From: Chrysomallon squamiferum
Taxonomy: Eukaryota; Mollusca; Gastropoda; Neomphalida; Peltospiridae
Assembly (NCBI GenBank): GCA_012295275.1
Contig: CM022675.1
Coordinates: 207,740 to 267,739 of the forward strand
Direction: 5' to 3'
DNA: 60,000 nucleotides
The translations under genes and the position numbers were made by a program. The notes beneath the pieces were generated by a model that searched no databases, had not been told where the DNA came from, and saw only the letters and a list, made by a program, of their open reading frames with translations. This document shows, piece by piece, positions 22,446-35,824 of this stretch. Position 1 is the stretch's first letter; every line of letters starts with the position of its first letter.

Positions 22446-25400
22446 CTACCGGTGGGCGTCAGTCTGTGTTTGTATGTATCTTTATCTGTAGGCTTGTATT
22501 AATCTATATCTATTGTTTTATATATATATATATATATACATATATGTATATGGGTGTGTATGTGTCTGTGTGTGTATGTCTATTAATCTAACATCTCTAT
22601 CTATCGTTATCTTATGTGTGTTTTATTCTATGTCACTATCTATCGTTTTCTATAGGTGTGTATTAACATGTATCTGTATATATCGTTATCTGCTGGTCTA
22701 TATTAATATATATCTGTATCTATCGTTATCTTTAGGTGTGTTTCAATCTATATCTGTATATATCGTTATCTGCCGGTCTGTATTAATCTGTATCTGTATC
22801 TATCGTTATCTTTAGGTGTGTTTCAATCTATATATGTATATATCGTTATCAAGAGGTGTGTTTTATCTAGATCTGTATTTGTCTTTGTATATATATATAT
22901 GCGTTTATTAATTTATATCTGAATGTATCGTTATCTTTAGGCGTGTATTAATCTCTATCGGTATCTATCGTTATGTATGTGTCTGTATTAATCTATATCT
23001 GTTCCTTTCGTGATCTATAGGTGTGTATTAATTTAAAATCTGTAAGTATTGTTTTCTTTAAGTGTAATAATCTATCTCTGTTTCTGTCGTGGTCTGTAGG
23101 TGTGAATTAATCAAAACTCTCTGTCTACCGTTATCTGTACGTGTGCATTAATTTATACCTGCTTCTATCGATATTTTTAAATGTGATTTAATCTATATCT
23201 GTATATATCTTTATCTACTGTTGTGTAATAATGTATATCTGTATATATCGTTATCTATAGGCGTGTATTAATCTGTATCTGTATATATATCATTATATAC
23301 TGGGATCTGTCATTCCGTATCTGTATCTATAATTATATTTAGATGTGTATTAATCTGCTTATGTTTTTAACGTTATATTTCGGTGTGTCTTGATCCATCT
23401 CTGTATATATGGTTTTCTACAGGTGTGTTTTAATCTGTATTAATCTATATCTATATAGATCGTTACCTACGGGTGTGTATTAATCTATATCTGTATCTAT
23501 TGTTATCTTTAGGTGTGTGTCAGTCTATATATATATCGTTATCTATTAATCTATGTCTGTATTTGTCGTTATATATATATATATATATATATATTAATCT
23601 ATATCGGTTTCTGTTCTTATCCATAGGTGTTTATATATCTGCATCGTATTTGTCGTCATATATATTTATATGTCTGCATTAATCTATGTCTGTTTTAGTC
23701 GTGATATATATGTTTGAATTAATCAAAAATCTCTGTCTACCTGTGCATTAGTATGTATTTTGCTTCTATCGTTAAGTGTGCACTGATCTATATCTGTATG
23801 TATCTTTAGGTATGTATTAATCTATAGCCAAATATATTCTTTTCTAAATGTGTGCATTGATCTATATCTGTATGTATCGTTATCTTTAGGTGTAATTTAT
23901 CTATATCTGTATGTCTTTATCTTTAGGTGCGTATTAATATATATATATGTATTTATCATTATATATATATTAATCTATATCTGTATCTATCGTTATTCTT
24001 ACCTGTGTTTTAATAAGTATCTGTATCTATCGTTACCTGTGGTGGTTATGAATCTATATCCGTGTGTATTAACGTATCTATCTTTGTCTTTAGGTGTATA
24101 TTAATGTATACCATTATCTATCGTTATCTGTAGGTGTGTATTAATGTGCATATGTTTCTATTGGTATGTGTAGGTATATATTTATCCATGTCTGAATATA
24201 TATCGTTGTCTTTATCTTTATCTTTAGGTGTGGATTAATCTCTACCTGTATCTGTTTCTATCTTTGTCTATATCTGTATCTTTCGTTTTCTTTAGGTGTG
24301 TCAATCTATATATATATATATATAGCGTTATCTGTAGATGCGAATTAACCTATGTCTGTAGATGTCGTTACCTGAATCTGTGTCTATCGCTATTTCTAGG
24401 TATGTATCAGTGTATATCGGTATCTATCCCTATCTGTAGGTATCTAATCAACTATACCTGTAACTATTGTTATGGTATCTGTATGGGTGTATCGGTCTGT
24501 ATCTATAGATATCGTATCTATAGGTGTTTCTTTATATATATCTTTCTTTATCTGTCAGTGTGTATCAATACATATGTGTATCTCTCGTTATCTGTAACTG
24601 TGTATCAGTCTATATCTGTATCTATCATTATCTATAGGTGTGTATTAATCTATAGCTGTATCTATCGTTATCTATAGGTGTGTATCAATCTATATCTGTA
24701 TCTATAGTTATCTATAAAACGTGTATTAATCTATAGCTGTATATATCGTTATGTATAGGTGTATATTAAGCTATATCTCTTTCTGTCGTTATCTATTGAG
24801 TCGTATTAGTCTATATCTGTACCTTGTGTTATATTTATCTACAGTTATCTATAAAACGTGTATTAATTTATATCTGTATATATATCCTTATATATAGGTG
24901 TGTATTAATCTAAATGTATATGTCATTATCTATAGCTGAGTATGAATCTGTGTCGGTATATATCTTTATCTATTGATCTGTATCACTCTGTCTCTGTATT
25001 TATAGTTATTTTTAGGTGAATATTAATCTCTACCTGTATATATCCTTATATATAGGTGTATAGTAATCTAAATGTATATGTCATTATCTATAGTTGTGTA
25101 TGAATCTGTGTCGGTATATATCATTATCTATTGATCTGTATCACTCTATCTCTGTATTTATAGTTATTTTTAGGTGAATATTAATCTCTACCTGTATATA
25201 TCGTTATCCATAGATGTGTATTAATTTATATCTATTTATCATTATATGTAGGCGTGTACTAATCTACAATGAGTATCAATGGTAATTTGTAGGTTAGTAA
25301 TAATCTACAGTCTGTTTCTATCGTGAAATCTAGCTACCTATCAATCTATATATGTGTCTTACTTATCAGTAGGTGTGTATTAATCTGTATGTGTGACTAC

Positions 25401-25709
25401 GATTATGTGTAGGCGTGTATGGAACTGTATATGTGTCTTTCTTTATCTGTAGATGTGTATCAATCTATATATGTGTCTTTGCTATCTGTACATATATCTC
25501 TGTATATCGCTGTCTATAAGTGTTTCTCAGTCTGTATCTGTTTCTATCGTTATGTGTAGATTTTATGTGTAGAATCTATCTTCTGTAGTTGTTTATACAT
25601 GTTTCTATCTTTATCTATAAGTATTTATCAGTCTGTGTATGTGTCTGTAGTTATGTGTGGCTGTTTATCTATCTATATGTATATGTTTAGCTGTCTGTAG
25701 ATGTGTTTA

Positions 25710-25734
25710 ATTTGCTTTGTGTCGTATACTGTTT
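25710..25734 (+). repeat. right arm of 25-bp inverted repeat, unit A
   Basis: ATTTGCTTTGTGTCG followed by TATACTGTTT. Inverted relative to 16,708-16,732 and placed exactly where the satellite array ends. Confidence 0.85.
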
Positions 25735-26032
25735 ACTAAGTAACTATCATAATAATTATTACTAAATTTAGAAGCATCATCCAAATAAAAAAATATTAAA
25801 AAATAATAATAACAAAAAGTTATACAATAATTCAGACACAAATTTAGACGGTTAGCCAAAATAATATGGATCGGAGTATGCCAAATTTGATGTAAAAATG
25901 CCAATTTTGAAAATTAATTTCCGATCAAGAACCACAGTTTATTTCTAGCATTTAGACCAAGTCTCTGAAAAACAAAACAAAACAGAATTAGTTTTTGTAC
26001 TCACGGACAATATCCAGGAACTTGAGAGTAAA

Positions 26033-26130
26033 TAATCCAGTACTTAATAATCCAAGAATTAGTAACGACAGAGTAAATAATCCAGTACTTAATAATCCAA
26101 GAATTAGTAAACACACTGACTTAGTAATCC
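26033..26130. promoter_or_regulatory. cluster of five TAATCC motifs
   Basis: TAATCC at 26033, 26048, 26078, 26093 and 26125. It arises partly from a 45-bp internal duplication. Unit B has three (36,150-36,207). TAATCC/GGATTA is the core site of Otx/Bicoid-type (K50) homeodomain proteins; binding here is only a possibility. Confidence 0.35.
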
Positions 26131-26250
26131 AAGAATTCCAAAACACAGAAATTTTAGTCTAAAAATTAAAAATAGAATTAACAATCACATTCACCTTCAG
26201 AACGACGTCTTTCTCCAAGCAAGCGATCGAGTCACACTTATTTCAATTGT

Positions 26251-26303
26251 TGACGTCATATTTATACCTGCTCGAAATACGGAAATTACCGAATGTGACG
26301 TCA
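26251..26303 (-). promoter_or_regulatory. minus-strand CRE-TATA-CRE promoter-like block, unit A
   Basis: On the minus strand it reads TGACGTCA (26303-26296), then GGTATAAATAT (26268-26258), running into a second TGACGTCA (26258-26251). Two full CRE palindromes bracket a good TATA box. The block from TATA through the second CRE to about 20 nt downstream is nearly unchanged in unit B (36,342-36,305). The expected start site is near 26,235, directing transcription into array A. Confidence 0.5.
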
Positions 26304-26469
26304 TTAGTTAATCTGGCGTAAAATTTGTTTCTTTTCACAGTGGAACATTTTTAATTTTAAAATTTTAGTTATAATTATGTTTTGATTCTAATCTTGAAAT
26401 TAATTTGTAAACATATTCTGCTTCATGTTTACCAAAAAGATGTTTCGTTCAAGTGATTATAAATAAATG

Positions 26470-26497
26470 TTAATTAATTAATTTATTATCATTATTA

Positions 26498-26542
<45 letters not shown>

Positions 26543-26548
26543 GAAGTG

Positions 26549-26581
<33 letters not shown>

Positions 26582-27240
26582 ATATATTTGTGATAGTTTA
26601 TTCTCTACGTTGAAATTGACATCATTTCATTTGAAACTTTACAACTTATAATTGTGAATAAAAGGCATATTTCTGAAACATCTTTAGTGCAATGCCCATC
26701 TATTCTCAGTTTATTGATTTATCTATCAAATTTTATATTATTTATTTTATATTTTAGTTGTATTAACAAAACGATTAATACTTTATCTGTGTAAAATACT
26801 GTTCTAGTTTTCTACCCAGGATTAAGAGCAAGGGAGATAATTACTTTTGTTTATTAACAATTAATTATAATTGTTTTTGTTTTTACTTTTTCGTTATGTT
26901 TTTCATTTATTACTGTTTTCTAAGTTAACTTATTTATTTGCTATTTATGTTTTTAATTATGGTCTCTGCGATGATCAAAGTACTTTTCTTCTTCTTCTTT
27001 TCTTCTTCTTCTTCTTCTTATTATTAATATTATTATCATTATTATTGTTGTTGTTGTTGTTACTATTACTATTACTGTAGTTATTATTGTTGTTGTTGAT
27101 GTTGTTGATGTTATTTTTGTGTTATTACGATTATAATTATCATCATGATAATCATCATCATCTCTATGTTGCTGTTGCTGGTGTTATTATTTTTCTTTTT
27201 TCTTCTGTGATGTAGTTGTTGTTGATTTTACTGAGTTTAG
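26470..27240. other. AT-rich spacer with (TTA)n and (TAG)n, no gene seen
   Basis: (TTA)n and (TAG)n at 26,480-26,582 belong to the end of unit A. 26,990-27,130 is CTT/TTA/TTG trinucleotide-rich. No coding region is recognised. Confidence 0.7.
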
Positions 27241-27310
27241 AATAAAAAAACGAATGGGGAAGTAAATAAATATTTTGTTAAAATTCTTCAGACTGTAAAC
27301 ATACAAACAC

Positions 27311-27415
<105 letters not shown>

Positions 27416-27581
27416 CGTAAAGCAGATAAATTCAGTTTCTACATTGTTTATAAGGTTAGACAATCCGAGATATTAAAAACCTTTTAAGAAAAAGAAAACA
27501 GTGTTTGAAAATAAATTTCAAATATCAAAATTAATAATTAAAGTATTTTGGATCCGTCTCTTCATAGAATGATTACTTCGA

Positions 27582-27583
27582 GC

Positions 27584-27622
<39 letters not shown>
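27582..27622. repeat. poly(A) tract
   Basis: About 40 A residues inside the unit B-specific insertion. It could be the tail of a retroposed sequence on the + strand, but no clear element body or target duplication was found. Confidence 0.6.
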
Positions 27623-27625
<3 letters not shown>

Positions 27626-27804
27626 ATTGAGCCATCACTGAAATACGATGTAATACTTTTTAAAAGAACATTTTTATTTTCTCTGCCTTATTACTGCACT
27701 ACCTGTACGCTGCAGTTGTTTTTGTAATTAAATCATGTTTTACACAGTTTGACACTAAACAAAATAATCTCCTTTCACATCAGATCTGATGTCTGGATGA
27801 ACGG

Positions 27805-27805
<1 letters not shown>

Positions 27806-27850
<45 letters not shown>

Positions 27851-28140
27851 ATGTGTGTGTGTATGTGTGTGTGTTGATGTGGGTGTTTGTGCATCTGTAT
27901 ACGTGGACATGTATAGGTGCATACAATATACATATGTGTGTTATTGTGCAAATGTGCATATGTATATAAATGTGTGTGTGACTGTTTTCCGAATGTATAT
28001 GTATGTATGTATGTGCGTATTCCTATCCATGTACTCATGTACGTATCTAGATATATGAGTGTATATCTGTACGTTACTATATATCTGTATGTATGTATGT
28101 GTGTATGTGTATCTGTGTCTCTCTATGTATGCGTCTGTTA
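27806..28140. repeat. (TG)n and TATG-rich microsatellite
   Basis: TG run at 27,806-27,875 grading into ATGTATGTATG-type sequence. Not coding. Confidence 0.9.
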
Positions 28141-28307
28141 CAACGTCTGTTCAGTCATAGTTTTGTTTCTATCTGTGTTTTTGTACTTATGTATTTGTAC
28201 TTAAAATTCGTAAACAGAAAACACTAATTTGTATATAGTCAAATGAGGAATACAGGAAAGAGGCAAACAACAGTTACAGAGAGAAACAATGTATATGTGT
28301 GCGCGCT

Positions 28308-28340
<33 letters not shown>

Positions 28341-28410
28341 GTGTATGTTTATATATGTTTAGAAAAACACGTATAGTTTTAAATAATCACCAAATGCCTG
28401 TGTTGTCTCC

Positions 28411-28648
28411 ATAGATATAATTTATTGAATAAAAATCAAAACTGATATTTTGTACCTATGGTGAACAGTCCCCCGGTAATCCATTTTCAAGTACAAATTA
28501 CCGTATTAGCCACTACGAGGTGGGGGTGTCATCACTCACCAGGTGACTCCGTGTCGCTGCATTTTAGGTACAATTTATTAAAACAATGGTGAGGAATCAT
28601 CTAGAATTTACTTTGAATTCAAACAGTATACGACACATAGCAAATAAG
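28411..28648 (-). other. left conserved core of unit B
   Basis: Nearly identical to 16,495-16,734, including the minus-strand CACCTG/GTGAGTGATG site, the AATAAA and the inverted-repeat arm. The copy also shares the upstream block CTTAAAATTCGTAAACAG (28,201; unit A 16,283). Confidence 0.55.
28621..28645 (+). repeat. left arm of 25-bp inverted repeat, unit B
   Basis: Identical to the unit A left arm. The partner is at 35,800-35,824, where the central GTATACTG has become GTACATTG. Confidence 0.8.
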
Positions 28649-28702
28649 AAAAAAGAACTTATTTTACAATTTCCGTTGTTACTATTCTTATTAGACTAAG
28701 TG

Positions 28703-28808
<106 letters not shown>

Positions 28809-28829
28809 TCTTCATTTGTTTTGTTTTTT

Positions 28830-31800
28830 GTTTAGTTTTAGCTGTATCTATATTATTAATCTATATCTGTAGGCGTGTATCAGTCTATTCCTGTAGCTAT
28901 CGATATCTATAAGCGTTTATCAATCTATATCTGTATTTGTCTGTAGGTGAGTATCAATCTATATCACTTTCTGCTGGTTTATATCTCTTATTATTTGTAT
29001 CTATCATCATATCAGGTGTTTATTAATTTGTATCTTTATCTATCGCTATCTGTAGGAATGCATTAGTCTGTTAATGTATATACGTTATGTGTAGGTCAAT
29101 ATTAAACTATAACTGTATCTTCGTTATCAGTGACTTTGTATTAATCTGTTTGTGTATCCATCGTCATATTTCTGTATATATATATATTAATATACATCTA
29201 CAGATAACCAAACATAAAGATATAGATTAATACAGTCCTAAATATAAATACAGAAACAGATATGGACAAATACTCCAACAGATAAGGAGACATATATATA
29301 TATGTGTGTGTGTCTCCGTTATCTGTAAGGGTGTTTTTAGTCCATAATTTTATTTGACCTACCTGTAGGTGTGTGTTAATCTATAAATGTATTTGACGCT
29401 ATCTGTGTGTGCATTTTCGTTATCTATAAGCATCTGTTAAACTATATATGTAACTATCTTTATATGTAGGTGTGTTTCAATCTATATATGTATCTATCTT
29501 TATCAACAGGTGTGTTTCAATCTATATATGTATGTATCTTTATCAACAGGTGTGTTTCAATCTATATATGTATGTATCTTTATCAATGGGTGTGTTTCAA
29601 TCTATATATGTATGTATCTTTATCAATGGGTGTGTTTCAATCTATATATGTATCTATCTTTATCAATAGGTGTGTATCAATCTATATATGTATCTATCTT
29701 TATCAATAGGTGTGTATCAATCTATATATGTATGTATCTTTATCAATAGGTGTGTTTCAATCTATATATGTATGTATCTTTATCAATAGGTGTGTTTCAA
29801 TCTATATATGTATGTATCTTTATCAATAGGTGTGTATCAATATATATCTGTACATATCGTTATCTATCTACATCAGTGTGTATATTAATATATATCTATT
29901 GTTATCTATAGTCACGTATAGATGCGTATTAATCTATATCTGTTTGTGTCCTTATCTATTGGAATATTTGTCTATATCTGTTTCTGTGTTTATATTTAGG
30001 TCTGTATTAATCTGTATCTCTATGTTTGGTTATCTGTAGATGTATATTAATCTATAGCTGTGTTTATCGTTATCTGTAGGTGTGTGTCAATCTCTATCTA
30101 TAGATATCATTATTTTTTTGTGCGTATTAATCTATATGTTTAGGTGCGTATTCATCTATACCTCCATTAATCGTTATCTGTAGGTGTGTATTAATCTCTA
30201 CCTGTTTCTATCGTTTGTATAGTGTGTATTAATATATATCTCTATCTACCCGTATCTGTAGGTGAGTTCTAATATATATCTGTAAGTATCGTCATCTTTA
30301 GGTGCGTATTAATCTGTACCTGTATCTAGCGTTACTTATAGGTGTGTCGTTAGTCTATATATGTTCTTATCTTTAGGTGTGTGTCAATGTATATCTGCAT
30401 TTATCCTTATCGTTTGGTGTGTATTAATCTTTATCTGTATCTATGTTTGTCCGTAGGTGTGTATTAATCTCTGTCTAAATGTATCTTTATCTATGTGTGT
30501 GTATTAACCTATATATGTATCTATCAGTATCTGTAGGTGTGTATTAATCTGTACCTGTTTCTGTTGCTATCTATATTGACCTATATCTGTGTATATCGTT
30601 ATCTTTATTTATGCATTAATGTCTCTATCTCTCTGTTCATATGTTCTAATCTACCGTTATCGTTGAATTAATCTAAAATAACTGTCTATCTTTATCTACA
30701 GGTATGTATTAATCTATATCGGTTTCTGTCTTTATCTTTAGATGTGTATTAATTTATATCTGTAGATATCGTTATCTTTTGGTGTGTATGAATCTACATC
30801 TGAATATATCCTTATCTATTGGTGTGTATGAATCTCTATCTGAATCTATATTTATCTGTAGATGTGTATTAATATATATCTGTGTGTGTGCTTATATGTT
30901 GGTGTGTATTAATCTATATCTGAATGTATCTTTATCTGTATGTGTGTATAAATCTATATCTGTATTTATCGTTATCTGAAGGTGTGTATTAATATCTATA
31001 TATGTATCTACCGTTATCTATTTGTTTGTATCAATCTCTATATATGTGTCTTGTATCTGTATCTATGATTATCTGTCGGTGTGTTTAAATCTATTAAGTG
31101 ATTTCCTTGTCTATAGTTGTGCATTAATCTAAAATCTCTATCTATGGTTATCTGTAGGTGAGTATTAATCTAAAATATCTATCTCTCGTTATCTGTAGCT
31201 GTGTATTAATCTAAAATCTCTAACTATGTTTATATATAGGTGTGGTATTTATTAATCTATCGCCGTATCTATTGTTATCTGTAGGTGTGTATTAATCTAT
31301 ATCTGTATATATCGTTGTCTTTAGGTATGTGTTAATCTTTATCTGAATCTATCTTTATCTATAGGCGTGTCTTAATATATATCTGTGTCTGTGCTTATAC
31401 GTAGGTGTCTGTTAATCTATATATGTAGCTACCGTTACCTATTTGTTTGTATCAATCTCTGTATATGTGTCTTGTTTATCTGAAGCTTTTGATTAACCTA
31501 TATCTGTATGTATCATTATCTGTCGGTGTGTTTCAATCTATACAGTGAATTCCTTGTCTGTAGGTGTGAATTAGTCTATAATTCTATCTATTGCAATCTG
31601 ATGGTGTGTATCTATCTGTATATCTGTCTCCGTTAATTATATGTGTATATTAATTTATGTCATTATGTTTTTCTATATCTGTATATTTTATTATTTATTA
31701 TTGTTAAGCTATTCATATATCTATCGTTATCTTTATGTGTGTTTTACTCTCTATATGTTTATATAGCTAGGTTTCAATCTATCATTATTCTTAGGTGTCA

Positions 31801-34800
31801 ATTAGTATATCTGTTTCTGTCTATATCTATTGGAGTGTATGAATCTATAATCTGTGTCTCTCGTTATCTGTAGCCGTGTATTAATCTATATCTATAATCT
31901 ATAGTTATCTGTAGGTATGTATTAATTTATATCTGTTTCTATCGTTATCTTTAGGTGTGTACTGATCTGTATATGTATATATGGTTACTGCAGGTGTGTA
32001 TTAATCTGTATCTGTATTTATTGTTATCTTTACGTCTGTATATTAATTTATGTCTGTTTCTGTCGGGATCTATGGCTGTGTATTAAACTATAATCTCTAT
32101 CTATGGTTATCTGTAGATGTGTATTAATCTATATCTGTGCCTGTGCTTATATGTAGGTTAATCTATATATGACTGTATCTTTTTCTCTGTGGGTGTGTAT
32201 AAAACTATATGTGTATCTATCGTTATCTGTAGGTGTGAATTATATATGTACCTACCGTTATCTATTTGTTTGTATCAATCTCTATATATGTGTCTTCTTT
32301 ATCTGTAGCTTTTGATTAACCTGTATCTGTATCTATCATTATTTGTCGGTGTGTTTCAATCTATATAGTGAATTCCTTGTCTATAGGTGTGTGTTAGTCT
32401 GTAACTGTCTATCGCAATCTGTAGCTGTATGTCTGTCTATATATCTGTCTCCGTTAATTATATGTGTATATTAATTTATGTCTGTTTCTCTCGTGATCTA
32501 TACGTGAGTATTAATCTATATAGTTTTTGAAAGGTATCTTTCAATCTGTATCTCTGGCTTTTGTTATCTTTAGCTGTTATTAATTTTTATCTGTATATAT
32601 AGTTATCTACAAGTTTGTATTAGTCATTATATCTCTACTATCGTTATGTTTAGGTGTGTATTGATCTATACCTGTATGTATCTTTATTTTTAGCTGCGTT
32701 TTAATCTATATCAGTATATATTACTATGTTTTTCTGTGTCTCATTATTTATAGGTATTTATTAAGCAATTGATATATCTATCGTTATCTTTATGTGTGTT
32801 TTACTCAATATATGTTTCTATCATATTCTATAGGTATGTTTCAGTGTATATCTTTATCTATCGTTATGTTTAGGGGCCAATAAATTTATATCTGTTTCTG
32901 TCGTGATTTATGATGTGTGTCAGTCTAAAATCTCTATCTCTCGTTAATCTGTAGGTTTGTATTAATCTAAAATCTCTATCTTTGGTTATCTATAGGTGTG
33001 TATTAATCGATATCTGAATGTATCTTTATCTGTAGGTGTGTATTAATCTATATCTGTATGTATCTTTATTTGTAATGTGCGTATAAATCTCTATCTAAAT
33101 CTATGTTTATCTGTTTATGTGTATTAAGATATATCTGTGTCTGTGTTTATATGTAGGTGTGTATTAATCTATATCTGAATGTATCATTATTTGTATGTGT
33201 GTGTAAATCTATATCTGTATATATCGTTATCTATATAGTGAGTTCCTAGTCTATAGGTGTGGATTAGTCTGTTTTTGTCGTGATCTATTCGTATGTATTA
33301 ATCTATATATGTGTCTCTCGTGATCTATACGTGTTTATTAATCTGTATCTATATCTGTGTATTAATTAATATCTGTATATATCGTTATGTGCAGGTATCC
33401 ATTAATCTATATCTGTGTCTATAGTTATCTACAGCTGCGTATAAATCTATCATTTTTTTATAGGTATCGTTCAATCTATATCTCTATCTTTCGTTATCTT
33501 TAGGTGTGTATTAATCTATATCTGCTTGTGTCGGAATCTATAGGTTTGTATTAATCTAAAATCTTTATCTGTAGGTGTTTATTAATCTATGTCTGTTTCT
33601 ATCTTTGTCTTTAGGTGTGTATTTATGTGTTTTTGTATCTATTGTTATCTATACCTGTATATATTGTTATCTCTAGGTGTATATTAATCTATATCTTTAT
33701 ATATTGTTATCTATACCTGTGTATTAATATATATTGTATATATCTTATCCATGGGTGTGCATTTATCTCTCTCTGTATTTATTGTAATCTATATCTGTGT
33801 ATTAATCTATATCTGTTTCTGTCGGCATCTACAGGTGTGTATTAATCTATATCTGTATATATTATTATCTATATATGTCTATTAATCTAAAATCTCTTAC
33901 TGTCGTAATCTGAAGGTGTGTATTATTCTATAGCTGTTTTTATCGTTATCTTTACGTGTTTATTGCTCCGTATATGTATATATGATTATCTATGGGTGTG
34001 TATTAATCTATATCTGTATCTATCTTTAGGTATACGTATGTATTAATCTATATCTTTTTATCGTTATATGTCAATCTGTATTTGTATTTCTCGTCTTGTG
34101 TAGGTGTGTATTAATCTGTATATGTTTCTGTCGTGATCCATAGGTATGTAATAAAATATGTATGTATCTATAATGATCTATACGTCTGTGTTTCTTTATA
34201 TCTCTTGCTATCGTTACCTTCAGATCTGTATTAATCTCATTATATTATGTGTGTTTTAGTATATATCTGTATTTATCGTTACATTTTGGTGCGTTTTAAT
34301 CTAAATCTGCATCTATTGTTATCTATACCTTTGTATTAATCTATACTTGTATGTATAACTTCGTTATCTTTACTTCTGTAGTAGTCTATAACTGTATCTA
34401 TCGTTATCTTTGTCTATGTCTGTATTTATCATTATATGTAGGTGTGTATTAATCTATATCTGTATCTGTCGTTACCTATTGGTGGGTTTCACTCTCTATA
34501 TTTACTGATCTCTATCTCTATAAATCATTATCTGTAGGTATGTAACAATCTATATATGTCTATTCGTTATATGTAGGTGTGTATTAACCTGTGTGTGTAG
34601 ATATCGTTACATGTGGGTGTCTGTGAACCTGTGTCTGTGTCTATTTCTTGTTATGTATCAGTCTATATCGGTATCTGCCGCTGTCTGTAGGTATGTATTA
34701 ATATATGCCTGTATCTTTCGTTATCTGTTGGTGTATATCAACTTCTATATGTATGTCTTCGATATCTGCAACTTTTTTATCAGTCTATATTTATCACTAT

Positions 34801-35790
34801 CTCTCGGTGTGTTTCAATCTGTATAGTGTCTTTCTTATCTGTAGGTGGGTATTAGTCTATAAATGTAATTAGTCCCCTCTAACTGGTGTGCATCTAATTA
34901 TATATCTGTCTCCGTTAATTATAGGCGTGTGTCAATCTCTATCTGTGTCTTGGTTATCTGTAGATATCTATTAAACTATGTCTGCAACTATCGTTATCCC
35001 TAGAGGTGTATCAATCTATATCTATATCTTATTTATATAGGTGTTTATCAATATATATCTGTATCTTTCTTTATCTGTAGCTGTGTACTAAACTGTAATA
35101 TGTATCAATCATAATCTGTAGTTTTGTATCAGTCTACAATCTGTTTATATCGTATATATGTGACTACTATTATGTGTAGGCCTGAACTGAACTATAAATG
35201 TGTCTATCTTTATCAGTAGGTGTGTATCAGCCTGTTTGTCTTAGTTATCTATCTAAACTATATCTGAATTTATTGCTTTTAGTAGGTGTGTGTTCATCTA
35301 TATAGGTGTATTTATTATCTGTACATTTTTATCAATCTGTGTATGTGTAGGTGTGTATTAGTCTCTATATGTACCTTCGTTATCTGTGGGTATCTATCAA
35401 TTTATATATGTATCTATCTTTATCTGTACGTATGTATCATCTCTATATATATGTGTCTTCGCTATCTGTAGGTTTGTATTAATCTATATTTGTTTGTATT
35501 GTTATCTGAAGGTGTTTATTAATATATCTGTTTATGTAGTTACCTGTCAGTGTTTGTCAACCAGTATCTGTACTGTCACGTGTTCTGTCATTTCTATTCC
35601 GTTTTCTATGTATATATGTGTCTATATTCATGCGTGGGTGTTTATCTATCTATATGTGTATGTGTTGTTATCTGTAGATGTGTACAATCGATATACGTAT
35701 ATATTCTTATATGTAGGCGTGTATGAATTTATATCATCTGTATGTGTCTATGCGTGTGTTTCTGTGTGTCTGTAATATCTAAATATAAAT
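28830..35790. repeat. 40-bp satellite array B (about 170 units)
   Basis: Same 40-bp family as array A. It is mostly diverged, with one homogenised block at 29,465-29,850. It includes one ~100-bp patch in reverse orientation (about 29,195-29,280, reading AGATAACCAAACATAAAG-type sequence) and short TATA interruptions. No protein-coding gene is inferred. Confidence 0.9.
29465..29850. repeat. homogenised 40-bp subarray B1 (about 9-10 units)
   Basis: Units read GTGTGTTTCAATCTATATAT followed by GTATGTATCTTTATCAACAG (or ..CAATAG/CAATGG). This variant is not amplified in array A, so homogenisation happened after the duplication. Confidence 0.92.
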
Positions 35791-35799
35791 TAAATGACT

Positions 35800-35824
35800 A
35801 TTTGCTTTGTGTCGTACATTGTTT
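35800..35824 (+). repeat. right arm of 25-bp inverted repeat, unit B
   Basis: ATTTGCTTTGTGTCG followed by TACATTGTTT. Inverted relative to 28,621-28,645 with three mismatches. Confidence 0.8.

Larger units (their letters stand above)
17170..25700. repeat. 40-bp satellite array A (about 210 units)
   Basis: Continuous tandem repeat of a 40-bp unit. A typical unit has GTGTGTATTAATC, then ATATCTGTATC, then TATCGTTATCTGTAG. Most of the unit can be read as degenerate hexamers of the type ATCTAT/ATCTGT. Most units are 10-25% diverged, apart from two locally homogenised blocks (listed separately). Open frames of Tyr, Ile, Leu, Ser and Cys arise because stops are rare in some frames; no protein is inferred. 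Confidence 0.92.
25735..26345 (-). ncRNA. putative 5' region of a minus-strand transcript, unit A
   Basis: Conserved with 35,825-36,385. Read on the minus strand, it has a TATA box, then a transcribed segment with consensus donor GTCC/GTGAGTAC (26,008 region) and acceptor GTTTTGTTTTTCAG about 45 nt later. A second possible mini-intron (GAAG/GTGAAT to TTTTTAG) is also preserved in both units. No conserved long open frame is seen. The transcript would run into the satellite array. Confidence 0.4.

Noticed and set aside
27540-27640. SINE-like retroposon ending in poly(A)
   Set aside because: Only the A-tract is evident. No A/B box promoter or target duplication could be found.
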